Positions 43,336-53,918 of a stretch of DNA of 64,000 nt are shown here, one piece after another. The position numbers and the translations under genes are program-made. Source of the DNA: Paraburkholderia fungorum (GTDB taxonomy: Bacteria > Pseudomonadota > Gammaproteobacteria > Burkholderiales > Burkholderiaceae); the NCBI RefSeq assembly GCF_902833645.1, contig NZ_CADFGE010000001.1, positions 1 to 64,000 on the forward strand. The letters run 5' to 3'. Numbering within the stretch: the first letter of the stretch is position 1; every line of letters begins with the position of its first letter. The notes below the pieces were generated by a model, which had not been told where the DNA came from, did not search any database, and saw nothing but the letters and a program-made list of their open reading frames with translations.

Positions 43336-45153
43336 TCACGCCTGGATTGCGGACGTATCGCACCAGGCGCCCAACGCCTGCCGTACCTCCTCAACGACCG
43401 GACCCCACTCGCCGAGTTTGCGTTGCCGGAATAACCGCATCGACGGATACCATGGACTGTCCGCTCTATCGAGCATCCACCGCCAATCCGAATGGGCAGG
43501 CAGCAGTACCCAGACAGGAAGTCCCGCCGCGCCGGCAAGATGAGCGACTGACGTATCAACCGTAATGAGCAGGTCGAGCGTCTGAAGAATAGCCAGCGTA
43601 TCGGCAAAATCGTTGATGTCGGGGCCCAGCGTGTGTAAGTCGAACTCGTTCGCCAGATCCTCGCTCTCGCGTTCAAGATAACCTTTTTGCACCGAATACC
43701 AAGTTACGCCGGGCTGCCCGAGCAAGGGCCTTAGCATGTCCAGTTTGACTGATCTCCGATGATCGAACGGATGGTTGGGATCGCCCGCCCATACCAGTCC
43801 GACGCGCCGGTTCTTCGCGCACAACTTGTCCCGCGCGCCGTCGTCAAGATACGCCTGCCACCGATGAATTTTTTCTGGCGCAGCGGCGATATAGGGCATG
43901 GCCAGAGGAAGCATCGACAAAGCCAGCTTCATATACTCCGGCATCCTCATCATGTGGCAGAAGTAGTCATAAGGCCCTGGCGGCAGCTCGGTCCATACCG
44001 CATGAACGCCGCTTGCGCTACGAGCGACCTCGTTCAACGGAGCGTCAACCCACACATCCACGGTGGCTCCTTGCCGATGCAGCCAATGCGCCATACGAAG
44101 AAACTGGATTTGATCTCCAAGTCCCAGTTCCTTGACGAGGAGAAACTTGCAGCCGGCAACGGCCTCCCCATTCCATTCGGGGAAATCCGGGCGCACCGGG
44201 TCGCGGAAATACGGCGTTCTTTTGTGCCATTTCCATCGCTTCCAGCCCTGCTCGAACTCACCGAACTTGAGTTCCAAAGTCGCCAGGACGTATTGCATCA
44301 AGGCATTGTCCGGAAGATTCCTTACCGCCTCGATACACTGCGACCGCAATCCGGGAAGGTCCACGAGGGCGTCAAAGCCGTACATCGCATTGAGATGCAA
44401 CTGCTCATTCTTCGGATCGGCGGCGAGTCCCTGTTTGGCTATGCTGATCGCCTCGCCGAAACAGCGGGCGCAGTTCAACGTGTACGACAGTTCTTTAAGG
44501 GCGTCGGCATTCGATGCGAACGCGCAGCGCATTGCTTCGACCACCGGCTCAATATCGCTACGACGGCCAATCTTCGCCAGCGCCAGAATCAAGGCGAGCC
44601 CATCGGGCAAGCTGGTTGAATCGAGCGCCCATGCGCGAGTCCAATAGTTCGCGGCGTCAGCGAACTGCCCGAGCTCCGTGCAGATCTCTGCCAGCGCGCG
44701 AGCGGCGTGGTGCAATCCGGGTTCAAGTTCAAGCGCCTTGATGTAGTGAGCCTTTGCCTCGGCGAGCCGCAACGACGATCGTAGACAATCACCGAGATTC
44801 CGGTGAAGAGTGGCGGTGCTGCCCGTCAGACTAAGCGCGCGATGATAAAACGCTTCGGCCGCTATCCAGTCTTCCGCCAAAGCCGCAAGCAATCCACGCT
44901 GCTCCCAAATATCTGCGCGATCCGGAGCCACCAGCAAGGCCCGGCTCAGAAATTCGCCAGCTTGCACCATCTGATTGTCGAGGAAAGATGCAAGTCCCGC
45001 ACGATGAAGCGCATTCACGTGCTGCGGCTCCAGCGCCAGCACTTCCTTATAGGCATCGATTGCTTCCGGTAGACGCTTCCCGGCGAAGTACGCGTCGCCA
45101 CGTGCCATATAGGCTTCGAGGTCTGGGGAGACCCGTGATCGAGGAGTTGACAA
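43336..45153 (-). CDS. TPR-repeat protein with GT-B glycosyltransferase domain
   Basis: 605 aa. The N-terminal half (about residues 12-270) is a run of tetratricopeptide repeats (GDAYFAGKRLPEAIDAYKEVLALEPQHVNALHRAGLASF, then AEAKAHYIKALELEPGLHHAARALAEI and others). The C-terminal half resembles glycosyltransferase family 9/OGT-like domains: FLLVKELGLGDQIQFLRMA, VGLVWAGDPNHPFDHRRSVKLDML, and LITVDTSVAHLAGAAGLPVWVLLP for the sugar-nucleotide site. This fusion is common in proteobacteria and is linked to modification of surface structures or proteins; the acceptor is unknown. A lone gene, no signal peptide. Codon use is somewhat less GC-biased than its neighbours. Confidence 0.87.
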   Translation of the reverse strand: MSTPRSRVSPDLEAYMARGDAYFAGKRLPEAIDAYKEVLALEPQHVNALHRAGLASFLDNQMVQAGEFLSRALLVAPDRADIWEQRGLLAALAEDWIAAEAFYHRALSLTGSTATLHRNLGDCLRSSLRLAEAKAHYIKALELEPGLHHAARALAEICTELGQFADAANYWTRAWALDSTSLPDGLALILALAKIGRRSDIEPVVEAMRCAFASNADALKELSYTLNCARCFGEAISIAKQGLAADPKNEQLHLNAMYGFDALVDLPGLRSQCIEAVRNLPDNALMQYVLATLELKFGEFEQGWKRWKWHKRTPYFRDPVRPDFPEWNGEAVAGCKFLLVKELGLGDQIQFLRMAHWLHRQGATVDVWVDAPLNEVARSASGVHAVWTELPPGPYDYFCHMMRMPEYMKLALSMLPLAMPYIAAAPEKIHRWQAYLDDGARDKLCAKNRRVGLVWAGDPNHPFDHRRSVKLDMLRPLLGQPGVTWYSVQKGYLERESEDLANEFDLHTLGPDINDFADTLAILQTLDLLITVDTSVAHLAGAAGLPVWVLLPAHSDWRWMLDRADSPWYPSMRLFRQRKLGEWGPVVEEVRQALGAWCDTSAIQA

Positions 45154-45446
45154 AGTTCTAGTTCGGGCAGGTTAGGTTCGTTCGTCGATTGCCGTCGACG
45201 TTTACGTTATGCATAACCTTCCGACGCCACCAGCCGGCGCATTGCGTTCCATCAATCGCCGGTTGCAAGAAGCCTAAACAGTGCACCCGGTATGAGCAAT
45301 CAGACGTTTCTATTTTTTTATTGGAGATCTCAGCCAACGCCTACGACGGCCGATGCGCCTCCGCTTTGTCACCGCGAATCGACCATCGGCCACGGCTTCG
45401 ACCTCCGAAACGCCTTTGCTATTTTCGCGACTATCCTACGGATACC
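45154..45446. other. Intergenic region between xylH and the TPR gene
   Basis: 293 bases with mixed AT-rich and GC-rich stretches. No gene, no clear terminator and no repeat copy seen. Confidence 0.5.
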
Positions 45447-46646
45447 TCACCGCCGATTCGACCCCGACACGACATCGATCCACACAGCCAGCACCAGAAT
45501 GCTGCCTTTCACGATCATCTGCCAGTAAGCGTCGACGTCGAGCATCGACATGCCGTTATCCAGGCTGGCCATCACCAGCGCGCCGATCAGCGCGCCATAC
45601 ACCGTTCCAGAACCGCCGCGCATCGACGTTCCGCCGATAAAGCATGCGGCGATCGCATCGAGTTCGCCCATCGATCCTGCCGACGGCGAGCCCGCCGCGA
45701 GCCGCGCCGTATTGACGATGCCGGCGAACGCGCACATCAGCCCCATCAGCGCGAAGATCGCCAGCTTCACACGGTTCGTATTCACACCGGAGAGCCGGGT
45801 TGCTTCCAGGTTGGAACCCACCGCATAGATGCGCCGCCCGAAAACGGTCTGCGTCGCGATCCACGTGAAAATACCCAACAACGCGAGCAGCAGCAGAACC
45901 GGCACGGGAATTCCGCCGTAACGATCGAGCGTGGCGACAAACGCGGCCAGAATCACGCCCGCGCCCACCACTTTCACTACGTCTTGCCAGATCGGCACCA
46001 CGCGCAATTTATACCGCTCACGATTGCTTCGTTGCCGCACCGTGAGAAAGGCCAGCACCACGAACAGCACAACCGCCAGCGTATCGCCCGCAAGACGCGG
46101 CAGATATCCCTGGCCGATAAATACGAAGCCGTCTGAGACGGGTGCGATCGTCGAGCCACCCGTGACACCGAGCAGAATGCCGCGATACGCGAGCATGCCG
46201 CCCAGACCGACAATGAACGAAGGCACACGCCGGTAGGTCGACCACCAGCCGTTGAACATGCCAACGAGCACACCTAGCAGCATCACCAGCGGCACGGTGA
46301 CGCCGATCGGCCAGTGCCGGTTCACATCGAGAATGGCCGCGACGCCGCCAAGCAGACCCAGCAAGGAGCCGACCGACAGATCGATCTCGCCCGCGATGAT
46401 TACGAACACCATGCCGCACGCGAGCATGCCGGTAATCGACATCTGCCGCAGCAGATTCGACAGATTGCGCGGCGTCACGAACGCGCCGTGTGTCAGAAAG
46501 GAAAAGAAAATCCAGATCACGGCCACGGCAATCAGCAACGCGAGAATCTTGTAACGCGCGAACAGTTGCTGAACGCGTTGCGTACCACCGAACGCGCCAC
46601 GTGGCGCGGCGCCTTCTGCGGGTTGGGAAGTAACGTCGGGAGTCAT
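45447..46646 (-). CDS. xylH: D-xylose ABC transporter permease XylH
   Basis: 399 aa, about ten hydrophobic segments, BPD_transp_2/ribose-type permease. Landmarks: [43 protein letters not shown] and [40 protein letters not shown]. The N-terminal extension with [17 protein letters not shown] is as in E. coli XylH. Its ATG overlaps the xylG stop (ATGA, 46643-46646). Last gene of xylA-F-G-H. Confidence 0.95.
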   Translation of the reverse strand: MTPDVTSQPAEGAAPRGAFGGTQRVQQLFARYKILALLIAVAVIWIFFSFLTHGAFVTPRNLSNLLRQMSITGMLACGMVFVIIAGEIDLSVGSLLGLLGGVAAILDVNRHWPIGVTVPLVMLLGVLVGMFNGWWSTYRRVPSFIVGLGGMLAYRGILLGVTGGSTIAPVSDGFVFIGQGYLPRLAGDTLAVVLFVVLAFLTVRQRSNRERYKLRVVPIWQDVVKVVGAGVILAAFVATLDRYGGIPVPVLLLLALLGIFTWIATQTVFGRRIYAVGSNLEATRLSGVNTNRVKLAIFALMGLMCAFAGIVNTARLAAGSPSAGSMGELDAIAACFIGGTSMRGGSGTVYGALIGALVMASLDNGMSMLDVDAYWQMIVKGSILVLAVWIDVVSGSNRR

Positions 46647-48202
46647 GCGGCACTCGCTGCGGTTGGGTTCGTGGATCGCTGCACAGGACGAATCGCGGCG
46701 CTGAGAATGTCCTCTTGCGTGAGGCCGTCGTTGACGAAGTCGCCGCGCAATTCGCCTTCGCCGATCACCAGCACGCGATCGCTGATACCGAGCACTTCGG
46801 GCAGTTCGGACGACACCATCACGATCGCCATGCCTCGCTGTGCCAGCTGAAAGATCAGTTTGTAGATTTCGTATTTCGCGCCGACGTCGACGCCGCGGGT
46901 CGGTTCGTCGAGGATCAGCACTTTCGGATCCGTGAGCAGCATGCGCGTCAGCACGGCCTTCTGCTGATTGCCGCCCGATAGACTCGCAATCGAAAGCATC
47001 GGATGCGCCGCGCGCACTGAAAGCCGCTTCATCTCCGTATGAATCGTATCGAGTTCGGCGGCGGAATCGATCCGACCGCCCTTCGCGAAGCGTTGCAACA
47101 CCGCAAGCGTAATGTTGTGGCCGACGCTCAGTCCCGGCACGATGCCATGACGCTTGCGATCTTCCGGCACCATGCCGATGCCGGCGCGAATCGCATCGAC
47201 CGGCGCGCGAATTTTCAATGGCTTGCCGTCCATCACCACGCTCGCCTCGCTCACCCCCGGATACGCACCGAAGATCGCCTCCATCAACTCCGTGCGCCCT
47301 GCGCCAACCAGACCGGCAACGCCGAGGATCTCACCGCGTCGTAGCGCGAAGGACACATCGTTCACACGCTTGCGGCGCGGATTGGTGACGTCGAAACAGG
47401 TCACATGGCGGGCTTCGAAGATCACCTCGCCGATCGGATGCGGCTCACGCGGGAACAGATTCTTGATCTCACGGCCCACCATCAGCGAGATGATGCGGTC
47501 GGTAGTCAACGCGTGCATTGGTTCGGTTGCGACATGGCGGCCGTCGCGAATCACGCTGATCGTGTCGCACACGGCCGCGACTTCGTCGAGCTTGTGCGAG
47601 ATATACACGCAGGCGACACCGCGCCGTTTCAGATCACGCACGATATCCAGCAAGATGTGTATTTCCGTAGCCGTCAGCGACGAAGAAGGTTCATCGAGAA
47701 TCAGCAGCTTCGCGCGCTTGTTCAATGCCTTCGCGATTTCGATCAGCTGCTGATGGCCACCGCCGTAGTTCATCACCGGTTGTGCGGAATTGATTCCGCT
47801 GATGCCGAGTTCGCGCAGCAACTCATCGGCACGCTGATACATGGCGGCGTAATTCATTCTGCCGCCCGACAGCGTGATCTCGTTGCCGAGAAAGATATTC
47901 TCCGCAACCGAAAGCTCCGGCACCAGCATCAATTCCTGGTGGATGATGATGATGCCCGCACGTTCCGTGTCCCTTATGCTCGCGGCTTTCAGCGGCTGGC
48001 CTTCCCAGATTATTTCGCCGTCCCACGTGCCGTGGGGATAGACGCCGGAGAGCACTTTCATCAGCGTCGATTTTCCTGCGCCGTTCTCTCCGCACAAGCC
48101 CACGCACTCGCCTGGCGCCACCGTCAGGTCGATGCTATCGAGTGCCTTCACACCGGAAAATGCTTTGACGATGCCGCGCATCGTCAGTAATGGTTCACTC
48201 AT
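46643..48202 (-). CDS. xylG: D-xylose ABC transporter ATPase XylG
   Basis: 519 aa, tandem ABC domains of the sugar (CUT2) type. The first has Walker [10 protein letters not shown] and [12 protein letters not shown]; the second has the degenerate [10 protein letters not shown], signature [16 protein letters not shown] and [20 protein letters not shown]. Couples ATP hydrolysis to xylose import through XylH. Preceded by an 88-base gap with a strong stem-loop after xylF; overlaps xylH. Confidence 0.96.
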   Translation of the reverse strand: MSEPLLTMRGIVKAFSGVKALDSIDLTVAPGECVGLCGENGAGKSTLMKVLSGVYPHGTWDGEIIWEGQPLKAASIRDTERAGIIIIHQELMLVPELSVAENIFLGNEITLSGGRMNYAAMYQRADELLRELGISGINSAQPVMNYGGGHQQLIEIAKALNKRAKLLILDEPSSSLTATEIHILLDIVRDLKRRGVACVYISHKLDEVAAVCDTISVIRDGRHVATEPMHALTTDRIISLMVGREIKNLFPREPHPIGEVIFEARHVTCFDVTNPRRKRVNDVSFALRRGEILGVAGLVGAGRTELMEAIFGAYPGVSEASVVMDGKPLKIRAPVDAIRAGIGMVPEDRKRHGIVPGLSVGHNITLAVLQRFAKGGRIDSAAELDTIHTEMKRLSVRAAHPMLSIASLSGGNQQKAVLTRMLLTDPKVLILDEPTRGVDVGAKYEIYKLIFQLAQRGMAIVMVSSELPEVLGISDRVLVIGEGELRGDFVNDGLTQEDILSAAIRPVQRSTNPTAASAA

Positions 48203-48234
48203 TCGCTATGCCTCGCTACAGGGCGCGCGCTCGT

Positions 48235-48268
48235 GCCGACGTGCCTGGCGCATGCCAGGCACGTCGGC
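48235..48268. other. 15-bp perfect stem-loop between xylF and xylG
   Basis: GCCGACGTGCCTGGC (48235-48249) pairs perfectly with GCCAGGCACGTCGGC (48254-48268) around a GCAT loop, 22 bases after the xylF stop. No T-run follows, so it is not a simple terminator; 3'-end protection of the xylF message, with less xylGH, is the usual meaning of such a hairpin behind a binding-protein gene. Confidence 0.8.
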
Positions 48269-48290
48269 TTGAACTACGCGCACGTTACGC

Positions 48291-49319
48291 TCATTGGCTC
48301 GCGAGCTGGGCCTGGGTGTAGAAGCCGTCCTTGACGACCACATCGACGTTGCTCTTGGTGAGCAATGTAGGTTGCAAAAGCACCGTGTCGACCTTCTTCT
48401 TACCGTTGTCGTACTGGGCATTGAAGGCGGGCTTTTCGCCCTTCGCCAGCGCGACTGAGAGTTTCGCCGCTTCACTCGCGATCAGTTTCAGCGGCTTGTA
48501 CACGGTCATGGTCTGAGTGCCGGCAATCACGCGCTTAACGGCCGCAAGATCCGCATCCTGCCCCGAAACCGGCACCTTGCCGGCCATGTGCTGCGCAGCG
48601 AGCGCCTGGATCGCGCCGCCCGCCGTGCCGTCGTTCGAGGCGACGATCGCATCGATCTTGTTGTTGTTCGCCGTGAGCGCATCTTCAACAATACGCAGCG
48701 CTGTCGACGCGCTCCACTCCGGCACCCACTGCTGACCGACGACCTTGATATCGCCCTTGTCTATCGCGGGTTTCAACACTTTGAGCTGACCCTCACGCAG
48801 CATCTTCGCGTTGTTGTCGGTCGGCGCGCCGCCGAGCAGGAAGTAATTGCCCTTCGGTTGCGCGTTATAAACACCTTGGGCTTGCAGTTCACCGACCTTC
48901 TCGTTGTCGAAGGAAATATAGGCGTCTACATTCGCGTCGAGAATCAGGCGGTCATACGAAACGACCTTGATGCCGGCCTTTCTGGCCTCTGCGACAACAT
49001 TGCCGAGCGTCTTCGAATTGAACGGTACGATCACGATCACGTCGACGCCGCGCGAGATCAGATTCTCGATCTGCGAGATCTGCCGCTCTTCGCTCGCATC
49101 GGCGGACTGCACCGACACCTTGGCGCCCAGCTTTTCTGCAGCTGCAACGAAGTAGTCCCGATCGCGCGACCAGCGCTCGACACGCAGATCGTCGATACAG
49201 AAACCAATTTCGGGGTGGTCCTTGCTTGCGTGCGCGAGCGGCGCGGCAAGCGACAGGCTGGCAAGCACGGCTCCACACACAAGCGAACTCAGTAGGGTAC
49301 GGCGCGTTGCGAATTTCAT
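48291..49319 (-). CDS. xylF: D-xylose-binding periplasmic protein XylF
   Basis: 342 aa with a signal peptide (TLLSSLVCGAVLASLSLAAPLAHA). The mature part is the Peripla_BP_4 xylose binder: GFCIDDLRVERWSRDRDYFVAAAEKLGAKVSVQSADASEERQISQIENLISRGVDVIVIVPFN, VVSYDRLI, and PVSGQDADLAAVKRVIAGTQTMTVYKP, all as in E. coli XylF. Delivers xylose to XylGH. Flanked by stem-loops on both sides within the operon. Confidence 0.96.
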   Translation of the reverse strand: MKFATRRTLLSSLVCGAVLASLSLAAPLAHASKDHPEIGFCIDDLRVERWSRDRDYFVAAAEKLGAKVSVQSADASEERQISQIENLISRGVDVIVIVPFNSKTLGNVVAEARKAGIKVVSYDRLILDANVDAYISFDNEKVGELQAQGVYNAQPKGNYFLLGGAPTDNNAKMLREGQLKVLKPAIDKGDIKVVGQQWVPEWSASTALRIVEDALTANNNKIDAIVASNDGTAGGAIQALAAQHMAGKVPVSGQDADLAAVKRVIAGTQTMTVYKPLKLIASEAAKLSVALAKGEKPAFNAQYDNGKKKVDTVLLQPTLLTKSNVDVVVKDGFYTQAQLASQ

Positions 49320-49414
49320 GTCTCACTCCTTGTTCTGATAGCCTGAATACCGGATTGGACGGTCTGCGCTGCGAGCCACAGAACCGGACAAGCGACAAAC
49401 CAAAGCTTCTCTAC

Positions 49415-49439
49415 TCGCGCGGTCAGCGTGGCCGCGCGA
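49415..49439. other. 8-bp stem-loop between xylA and xylF
   Basis: TCGCGCGG (49415-49422) pairs perfectly with CCGCGCGA (49432-49439) around a 9-nt loop, in the 170-base gap between the xylA stop and the xylF start. No T-run. It may mark a processing or attenuation point, or the foot of a separate xylF promoter. Confidence 0.6.
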
Positions 49440-49489
49440 TGTTTATGTCGTACTACGTGATTCTGAAAGCGTTACTTCGTGACTGCCAT

Positions 49490-50812
49490 TCAACGGTCCT
49501 TATAAATCGCCTGATTCACGACGTTTTCCAACTGCTCCTGCCGGCCGCTCGTGTGCTGCGGATTCAGGCCGCGCGTCAATGCGTCCGTGGCCAGCGTGGA
49601 GAGCGAATACTCGCCCTTGAGAATTTTGCGGCCGAATTCCGAATCCCAGCCCGCATAGCGGTGCCGCTTGAACTGTTCGAGCCGGTCGTTCTCGAGCAGC
49701 GTCGCCGCCCGCTCGACGGCGAGCGCCAGATTATCGATTGCGCCAATGTGACCGAAGAACAGATCTTCCGGGTCGACGCTCTGCCGTCGTACTTTTGCGT
49801 CGAAATTCATACCGCCACTCGTGAAGCCGCCGTGCTTCAGAATTTCATAGAAGGCCAGCGTCAGTTCTTCGACGCTATTCGGAAACTGGTCCGTATCCCA
49901 GCCGTTCTGCGGATCGCCGCGATTCGCGTCGACGCTGCCGAAAATCCCAAGCGCATAAGCCGTGGCGATCTCGTGATGAAACGAGTGGCCGGCAAGGGTC
50001 GCATGATTGGCCTCGATGTTCACGCGAATCTCTTTCTCCAACCCGTGTTGCAGCAGGAAACCATGTACGGTGGCCACGTCGTAGTCGTACTGATGCTTGG
50101 TCGGCTCCTGCGGCTTCGGCTCGATCAGCAAAGCGCCTTTGAAGCCGATCTTGTGTTTATGCTCGACCACCATATGCAGGAAACGGGCAAGCTGATCGCG
50201 CTCGCGAACAAGGTCGGTATTGAGCAGCGTGTCGTAGCCTTCGCGGCCACCCCACAGCACATAATTTTCACCACCCAGTCGTTGCGTCGCGTCGAGCGCG
50301 TGACGAACCTGCGTGGCGGCAAACGCGAAAATCTCCGGATCGGGACTGGTCGCGGCACCCCCCGCATAACGCGGATGCGAGAACAGATTCGCCGTGCCCC
50401 ACAGCAATTTGATGCCGGTATCCTGCTGCTTGCGGGCGAGATAGTCGGCGATACGCGTGAAGTTCTCGCTATAGGTTTTCAGGCTATCGCCTTCCGGCGC
50501 GACGTCGGTATCGTGAAACGTGTAGTACGGCGTGCCGAGCTTCGAGAAAAACTCAAATGCGGAATCCGCTTTTTGCTGCGCCCGCTCCATCGCGTCGCCG
50601 GCTTGCTGCCATGGACGCCGAAACGTTCCTTGCCCGAAGATATCGACGCCCGGCCACACGAACGTATGCCAGTAGCACACGGCGATACGCAGATGTTCCT
50701 CGAGCGTCTTGCCGAGTACGCGCTTACTCTTGTCGTAATGGCGATACGCAAGCGGGTTATCCGATTGCGGACCCTCGTAGCGAATCGCGGGAATATGTTC
50801 GAAATACGACAT
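49490..50812 (-). CDS. xylA: Xylose isomerase XylA
   Basis: 440 aa, the same length as the E. coli enzyme. The start is at 50812 ([14 protein letters not shown]) with AGGAG six bases upstream; the frame open to 50929 is untranslated leader. Catalytic and metal residues are in place: [11 protein letters not shown] (His100, Asp103), [33 protein letters not shown] and [19 protein letters not shown]. Converts D-xylose to D-xylulose in the cytoplasm. First gene of the operon, divergent from xylR. No xylulokinase gene is in the window. Confidence 0.97.
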   Translation of the reverse strand: MSYFEHIPAIRYEGPQSDNPLAYRHYDKSKRVLGKTLEEHLRIAVCYWHTFVWPGVDIFGQGTFRRPWQQAGDAMERAQQKADSAFEFFSKLGTPYYTFHDTDVAPEGDSLKTYSENFTRIADYLARKQQDTGIKLLWGTANLFSHPRYAGGAATSPDPEIFAFAATQVRHALDATQRLGGENYVLWGGREGYDTLLNTDLVRERDQLARFLHMVVEHKHKIGFKGALLIEPKPQEPTKHQYDYDVATVHGFLLQHGLEKEIRVNIEANHATLAGHSFHHEIATAYALGIFGSVDANRGDPQNGWDTDQFPNSVEELTLAFYEILKHGGFTSGGMNFDAKVRRQSVDPEDLFFGHIGAIDNLALAVERAATLLENDRLEQFKRHRYAGWDSEFGRKILKGEYSLSTLATDALTRGLNPQHTSGRQEQLENVVNQAIYKDR

Positions 50813-51096
50813 CAGCGTCTCCTGTTTTATGCTGCACTGCAACCCGTACGGCATCGCCGCGCCGGTTGACAAGGTGACGCCATGCTGCCGCTTGCCAGAT
50901 GCATCGGCAATTGCGAAATTGCACAGCACGCTTAATGTTTCTTAGTGCCCACGCGTTTGTTTCACACCCGCGCGCGCTTCGCGGCCTAGAATAACCAGAC
51001 GCTTAAAAACAGTGCCGCCCTCAGCGCGCACGCCGTGCGCACCCAACAGGAGACGAAGGCGCCGCGAGTCCTGCCGATCCGCCCGCCGCCCATGCC
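50813..51096. promoter_or_regulatory. xylA-xylR divergent control region
   Basis: 284 bases that must carry both promoters and the XylR site. A TAGAAT at 50987-50992 is a candidate -10 toward xylR. No clear repeated XylR half-sites could be picked by eye. Confidence 0.5.
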
Positions 51097-52314
51097 ATGA
51101 CCCGTCCGCAAACACCACAGACGACCCATCGGATCGCGCTGCTGTTCAACGCGAACAAGGTCTACGACCGCGAGATCATCACCGGCATCGGCAATTACCT
51201 GCTGTCGACGCGCGTAGCCTGGGATCTCTTTCTCGAAGAAGATTTCCGCTGCCGGCTAACAGGTATCGAGCAATTCGACGGCGACGGCATCATCGCGGAT
51301 TTCGACGATCCCGCAGTGGGCGAAGCGCTGCGTGACTGTCCATTGCCGGTGGTCGCGGTCGGTTCATCGTTTGAAGATCCGGCGCACTACCCTCCGGACT
51401 TACCCTATATCGCAACCGATAACGCCAAGCTCGTTTCGCTCGCCTACACGCATCTGATCGGCGCGGGCCTCGAACATTTCGCGTTGTACAGCCTTCCGCA
51501 AGCGCAGGAAAATCGCTGGGCGCAGCAACGCGAGTTGGCGTTCGCTCACCTGCGCAGCGCGGACGGCCACAGCGCCGCGCAGATAGGCACCGAAATTTAT
51601 CGCGGCCTGTCCACCAGCGCGCCGTCATGGAATCAGGCCACCGAGCAGCTCACTGCGTGGCTGAATCAGTTGCCGAAACCGGTCGGCATCGTCGCCGTCA
51701 CCGACGCCCGCGCGCGGCATCTGCTGCAGGCCTGTTTGATCGCGGGCATTCCCGTGCCGGAACAGGTGGCGATTATCGGCATCGACAACGATCCGCTCAC
51801 GCGTACCTTGACCCGCATTCCGCTTTCCTCCGTGATTCAGGGCACCGAGGAAATGGGCCGCACCGCCGCTCACTTGCTGCATCAGATGCTGCACGGCGCG
51901 CGTTTCCCGGGGCGGCGCATTCTCGTACCGCCGGTCGGCATCAACGTGCTCGAGTCGACCAGGCACCAGCCGCTCGCGAGTCCCTATGTGATGCGCGCGC
52001 GGCACTTCATCCGCCAGTACGCGTGCCAGGGCATTCGCACCGAACAGGTTGCTGATTACGTGGGCGTGTCGCGATCGTCGCTCGAAGAGTACTTCCGGCG
52101 CGAGCGGCAGTGCACCGTGCATCAGGAAATCCTGCGCCACAAGCTCGATGTCGCCAAAGCGCTGCTTGCCGCGCGCGATGCCTCGAGCGCGGAGGTGGCG
52201 ATCCGTTGCGGGTTCACGTCGCTGCAATACATGTACGCGGTGTTTCGCCGCGAACTCGGCTGTACGCCGCGCGAATATCAGGAACGTGCGAATTCGACCG
52301 CAGCGCCTGGCTGA
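51097..52314 (+). CDS. xylR: Xylose operon regulator XylR (AraC family)
   Basis: 405 aa. The N-terminal LacI/periplasmic-binding-like domain (HRIALLFNANKVYDREIITGIGNYL...WDLFLEEDFRCR, VAIIGIDNDPLTRTLTRIPLSSVIQG) binds xylose. The C-terminal AraC double helix-turn-helix (IRTEQVADYVGVSRSSLEEYFRRE and EVAIRCGFTSLQYMYAVFRRELGCTPREY) binds DNA. This layout is that of E. coli XylR. Expected to activate xylAFGH with xylose. Divergent from xylA and followed after 33 bases by the epimerase gene. Confidence 0.95.
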   Translation: MTRPQTPQTTHRIALLFNANKVYDREIITGIGNYLLSTRVAWDLFLEEDFRCRLTGIEQFDGDGIIADFDDPAVGEALRDCPLPVVAVGSSFEDPAHYPPDLPYIATDNAKLVSLAYTHLIGAGLEHFALYSLPQAQENRWAQQRELAFAHLRSADGHSAAQIGTEIYRGLSTSAPSWNQATEQLTAWLNQLPKPVGIVAVTDARARHLLQACLIAGIPVPEQVAIIGIDNDPLTRTLTRIPLSSVIQGTEEMGRTAAHLLHQMLHGARFPGRRILVPPVGINVLESTRHQPLASPYVMRARHFIRQYACQGIRTEQVADYVGVSRSSLEEYFRRERQCTVHQEILRHKLDVAKALLAARDASSAEVAIRCGFTSLQYMYAVFRRELGCTPREYQERANSTAAPG

Positions 52315-52347
52315 GCATGCCTTTCATCCTTTATCTCCACCGACCAC

Positions 52348-53433
52348 ATGATCAGCATTGCACCTCTTTCTTCCGAGCCATGGGGCGCGCTGCCCGGCGG
52401 CGATCCCGTGCGGCTCTTCACGCTGCGCAACGCGCACGGCATGAAAGTCGCGATTAGCGACCTGGGCGCGACCCTGGTTTCGTGGCATGCACCGGACCGC
52501 GCAGGCCGGCTCGGCGACATTCTGCTAGGCCACGACACGCCCGCTGAGTACCTTGCGGCCACGACCTACATGGGCGGATTGATCGGCCGCTGGGCAAATC
52601 GCATTGCCGATGCGCGCTTCACGCTCGACGGTATCGAGTACACGCTCGATCGCAATGAAGGCGCGAATCTGCTGCATGGCGGCACACAAGGTTTTCATCG
52701 CGCACTATGGGACGTGAGCGAAGATAACGGCGCGCTGCTCATGCGGCTTGAATCGCCCGAAGGCGACGCCGGCTTTCCGGGCAACGTGACGGTGCAGGTG
52801 CGTTACACACTCGACGACGACGGCACCTTGACGATCGCCTACGAAGCCATGACGGACGCGGCGACGCCACTCAATCTGACGAGTCATCCATACTTCAATC
52901 TGACGGGCCGGCGCGGGGCCGATATACGCGGCCACGTGCTGTCGATCGACGCCGAGCGGTTCTTCGAAGTGGATACATCGATGATCCCTTGCGACCTGGC
53001 AGAAGTCGCGGGCAATGCGTTCGACTTCCGGCAGAGCGCGCCGATCGGCGCACGGCTCGATTGGCCGCATGCGCAGCTTGCCAGAGCCGGCGGGTTCGAC
53101 CACTGCTACGTCCTGCACCGCACATCTGACGCCGCCACGGCCGGGCGCGAGCCGCAAGTGCGCCAGGTAGCCTGCGCATACGACCCCGGCAGCGGACGCG
53201 AGCTGACCGTTTCAACCGATCAGCGCGGTTTACAGTTCTATACCGGCAATTCGTTAAACGGCGACATAGGACGCGGCGGCATCGCCTACCAGCCGCACGC
53301 CGGGCTGTGTCTCGAAGCCGGCGGCTTTCCGAACGAAGTCAATATGACTGAACAGGAGCAGGTTATCGTGCGGCCCGGCAACACCTATCGCCAGACCACC
53401 GCATATCGAGTGGGCGTACGTTCTGGACTCTGA
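52348..53433 (+). CDS. galM: Aldose 1-epimerase (mutarotase)
   Basis: 361 aa galactose-mutarotase fold. Key elements: GRWANRIADARFTLDG, LLHGGTQGFHRALWDV (conserved His), LTSHPYFNLTG (catalytic acid His) and CLEAGGFPNEVN (catalytic base Glu). It interconverts alpha and beta anomers, here presumably of xylose, supplying the alpha form to XylA. It follows xylR on the same strand and is likely co-transcribed with it. Confidence 0.94.
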   Translation: MISIAPLSSEPWGALPGGDPVRLFTLRNAHGMKVAISDLGATLVSWHAPDRAGRLGDILLGHDTPAEYLAATTYMGGLIGRWANRIADARFTLDGIEYTLDRNEGANLLHGGTQGFHRALWDVSEDNGALLMRLESPEGDAGFPGNVTVQVRYTLDDDGTLTIAYEAMTDAATPLNLTSHPYFNLTGRRGADIRGHVLSIDAERFFEVDTSMIPCDLAEVAGNAFDFRQSAPIGARLDWPHAQLARAGGFDHCYVLHRTSDAATAGREPQVRQVACAYDPGSGRELTVSTDQRGLQFYTGNSLNGDIGRGGIAYQPHAGLCLEAGGFPNEVNMTEQEQVIVRPGNTYRQTTAYRVGVRSGL

Positions 53434-53606
53434 AGTAATTCCCCGTATCTTAGGAAGAGCATTACATAACCCCGACTTATCATTTGCAGCAAGACTGAAT
53501 TACCCGTTTAGGGGTTTGCCCTGGAACCCCCGCTTCCTAGAATCGTTCACAGGCCGCCCAACCCGCGTTGCGGCGCCGGATAAAACAATTCTCGGAGGGA
53601 AGCATC

Positions 53607-53918
53607 ATGAAATCGCTGATCAAGGCAATCGCACTGGTCGTTGTTATCGCCGCCCCGGTGGCTTCGTTCGCACAGACGGAACAGCCGCTGACCCGTGCGG
53701 AAGTCAAAGCGCAATTGATCCAGATTGAACAGGCCGGCTACAATCCGGCCGCCTCGGGTGATTCAACCTACCCCGGGGACATTCAGGCAGCCGAAGCACG
53801 TGTAGCCGCACAACATGACACGACCGGCTATGGTTCTTCGGCAAACGGATCGTCGCAAACCGGCACGACCGCACCTGCTGCGCCGGCGGCTCAGCCCGCG
53901 CCAATGGACGGTCAATAA
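53607..53918 (+). CDS. Secreted DUF4148 protein
   Basis: 103 aa. The signal peptide (SLIKAIALVVVIAAPVASFAQ) is followed by the DUF4148 motif PLTRAEVKAQLIQIEQAGYNPAASGDSTYPGDIQAAEARVAA and a Ser/Gly/Pro-rich tail. A family found in many copies in Burkholderia genomes; role unknown. The start is at 53607 behind CGGAGGGAAGC. A single gene. Confidence 0.93.
   Translation: MKSLIKAIALVVVIAAPVASFAQTEQPLTRAEVKAQLIQIEQAGYNPAASGDSTYPGDIQAAEARVAAQHDTTGYGSSANGSSQTGTTAPAAPAAQPAPMDGQ

Noticed and set aside
49226..50869. 547-codon open frame antisense to xylA
   Set aside because: xylA on the minus strand is certain; this frame has no recognisable features.
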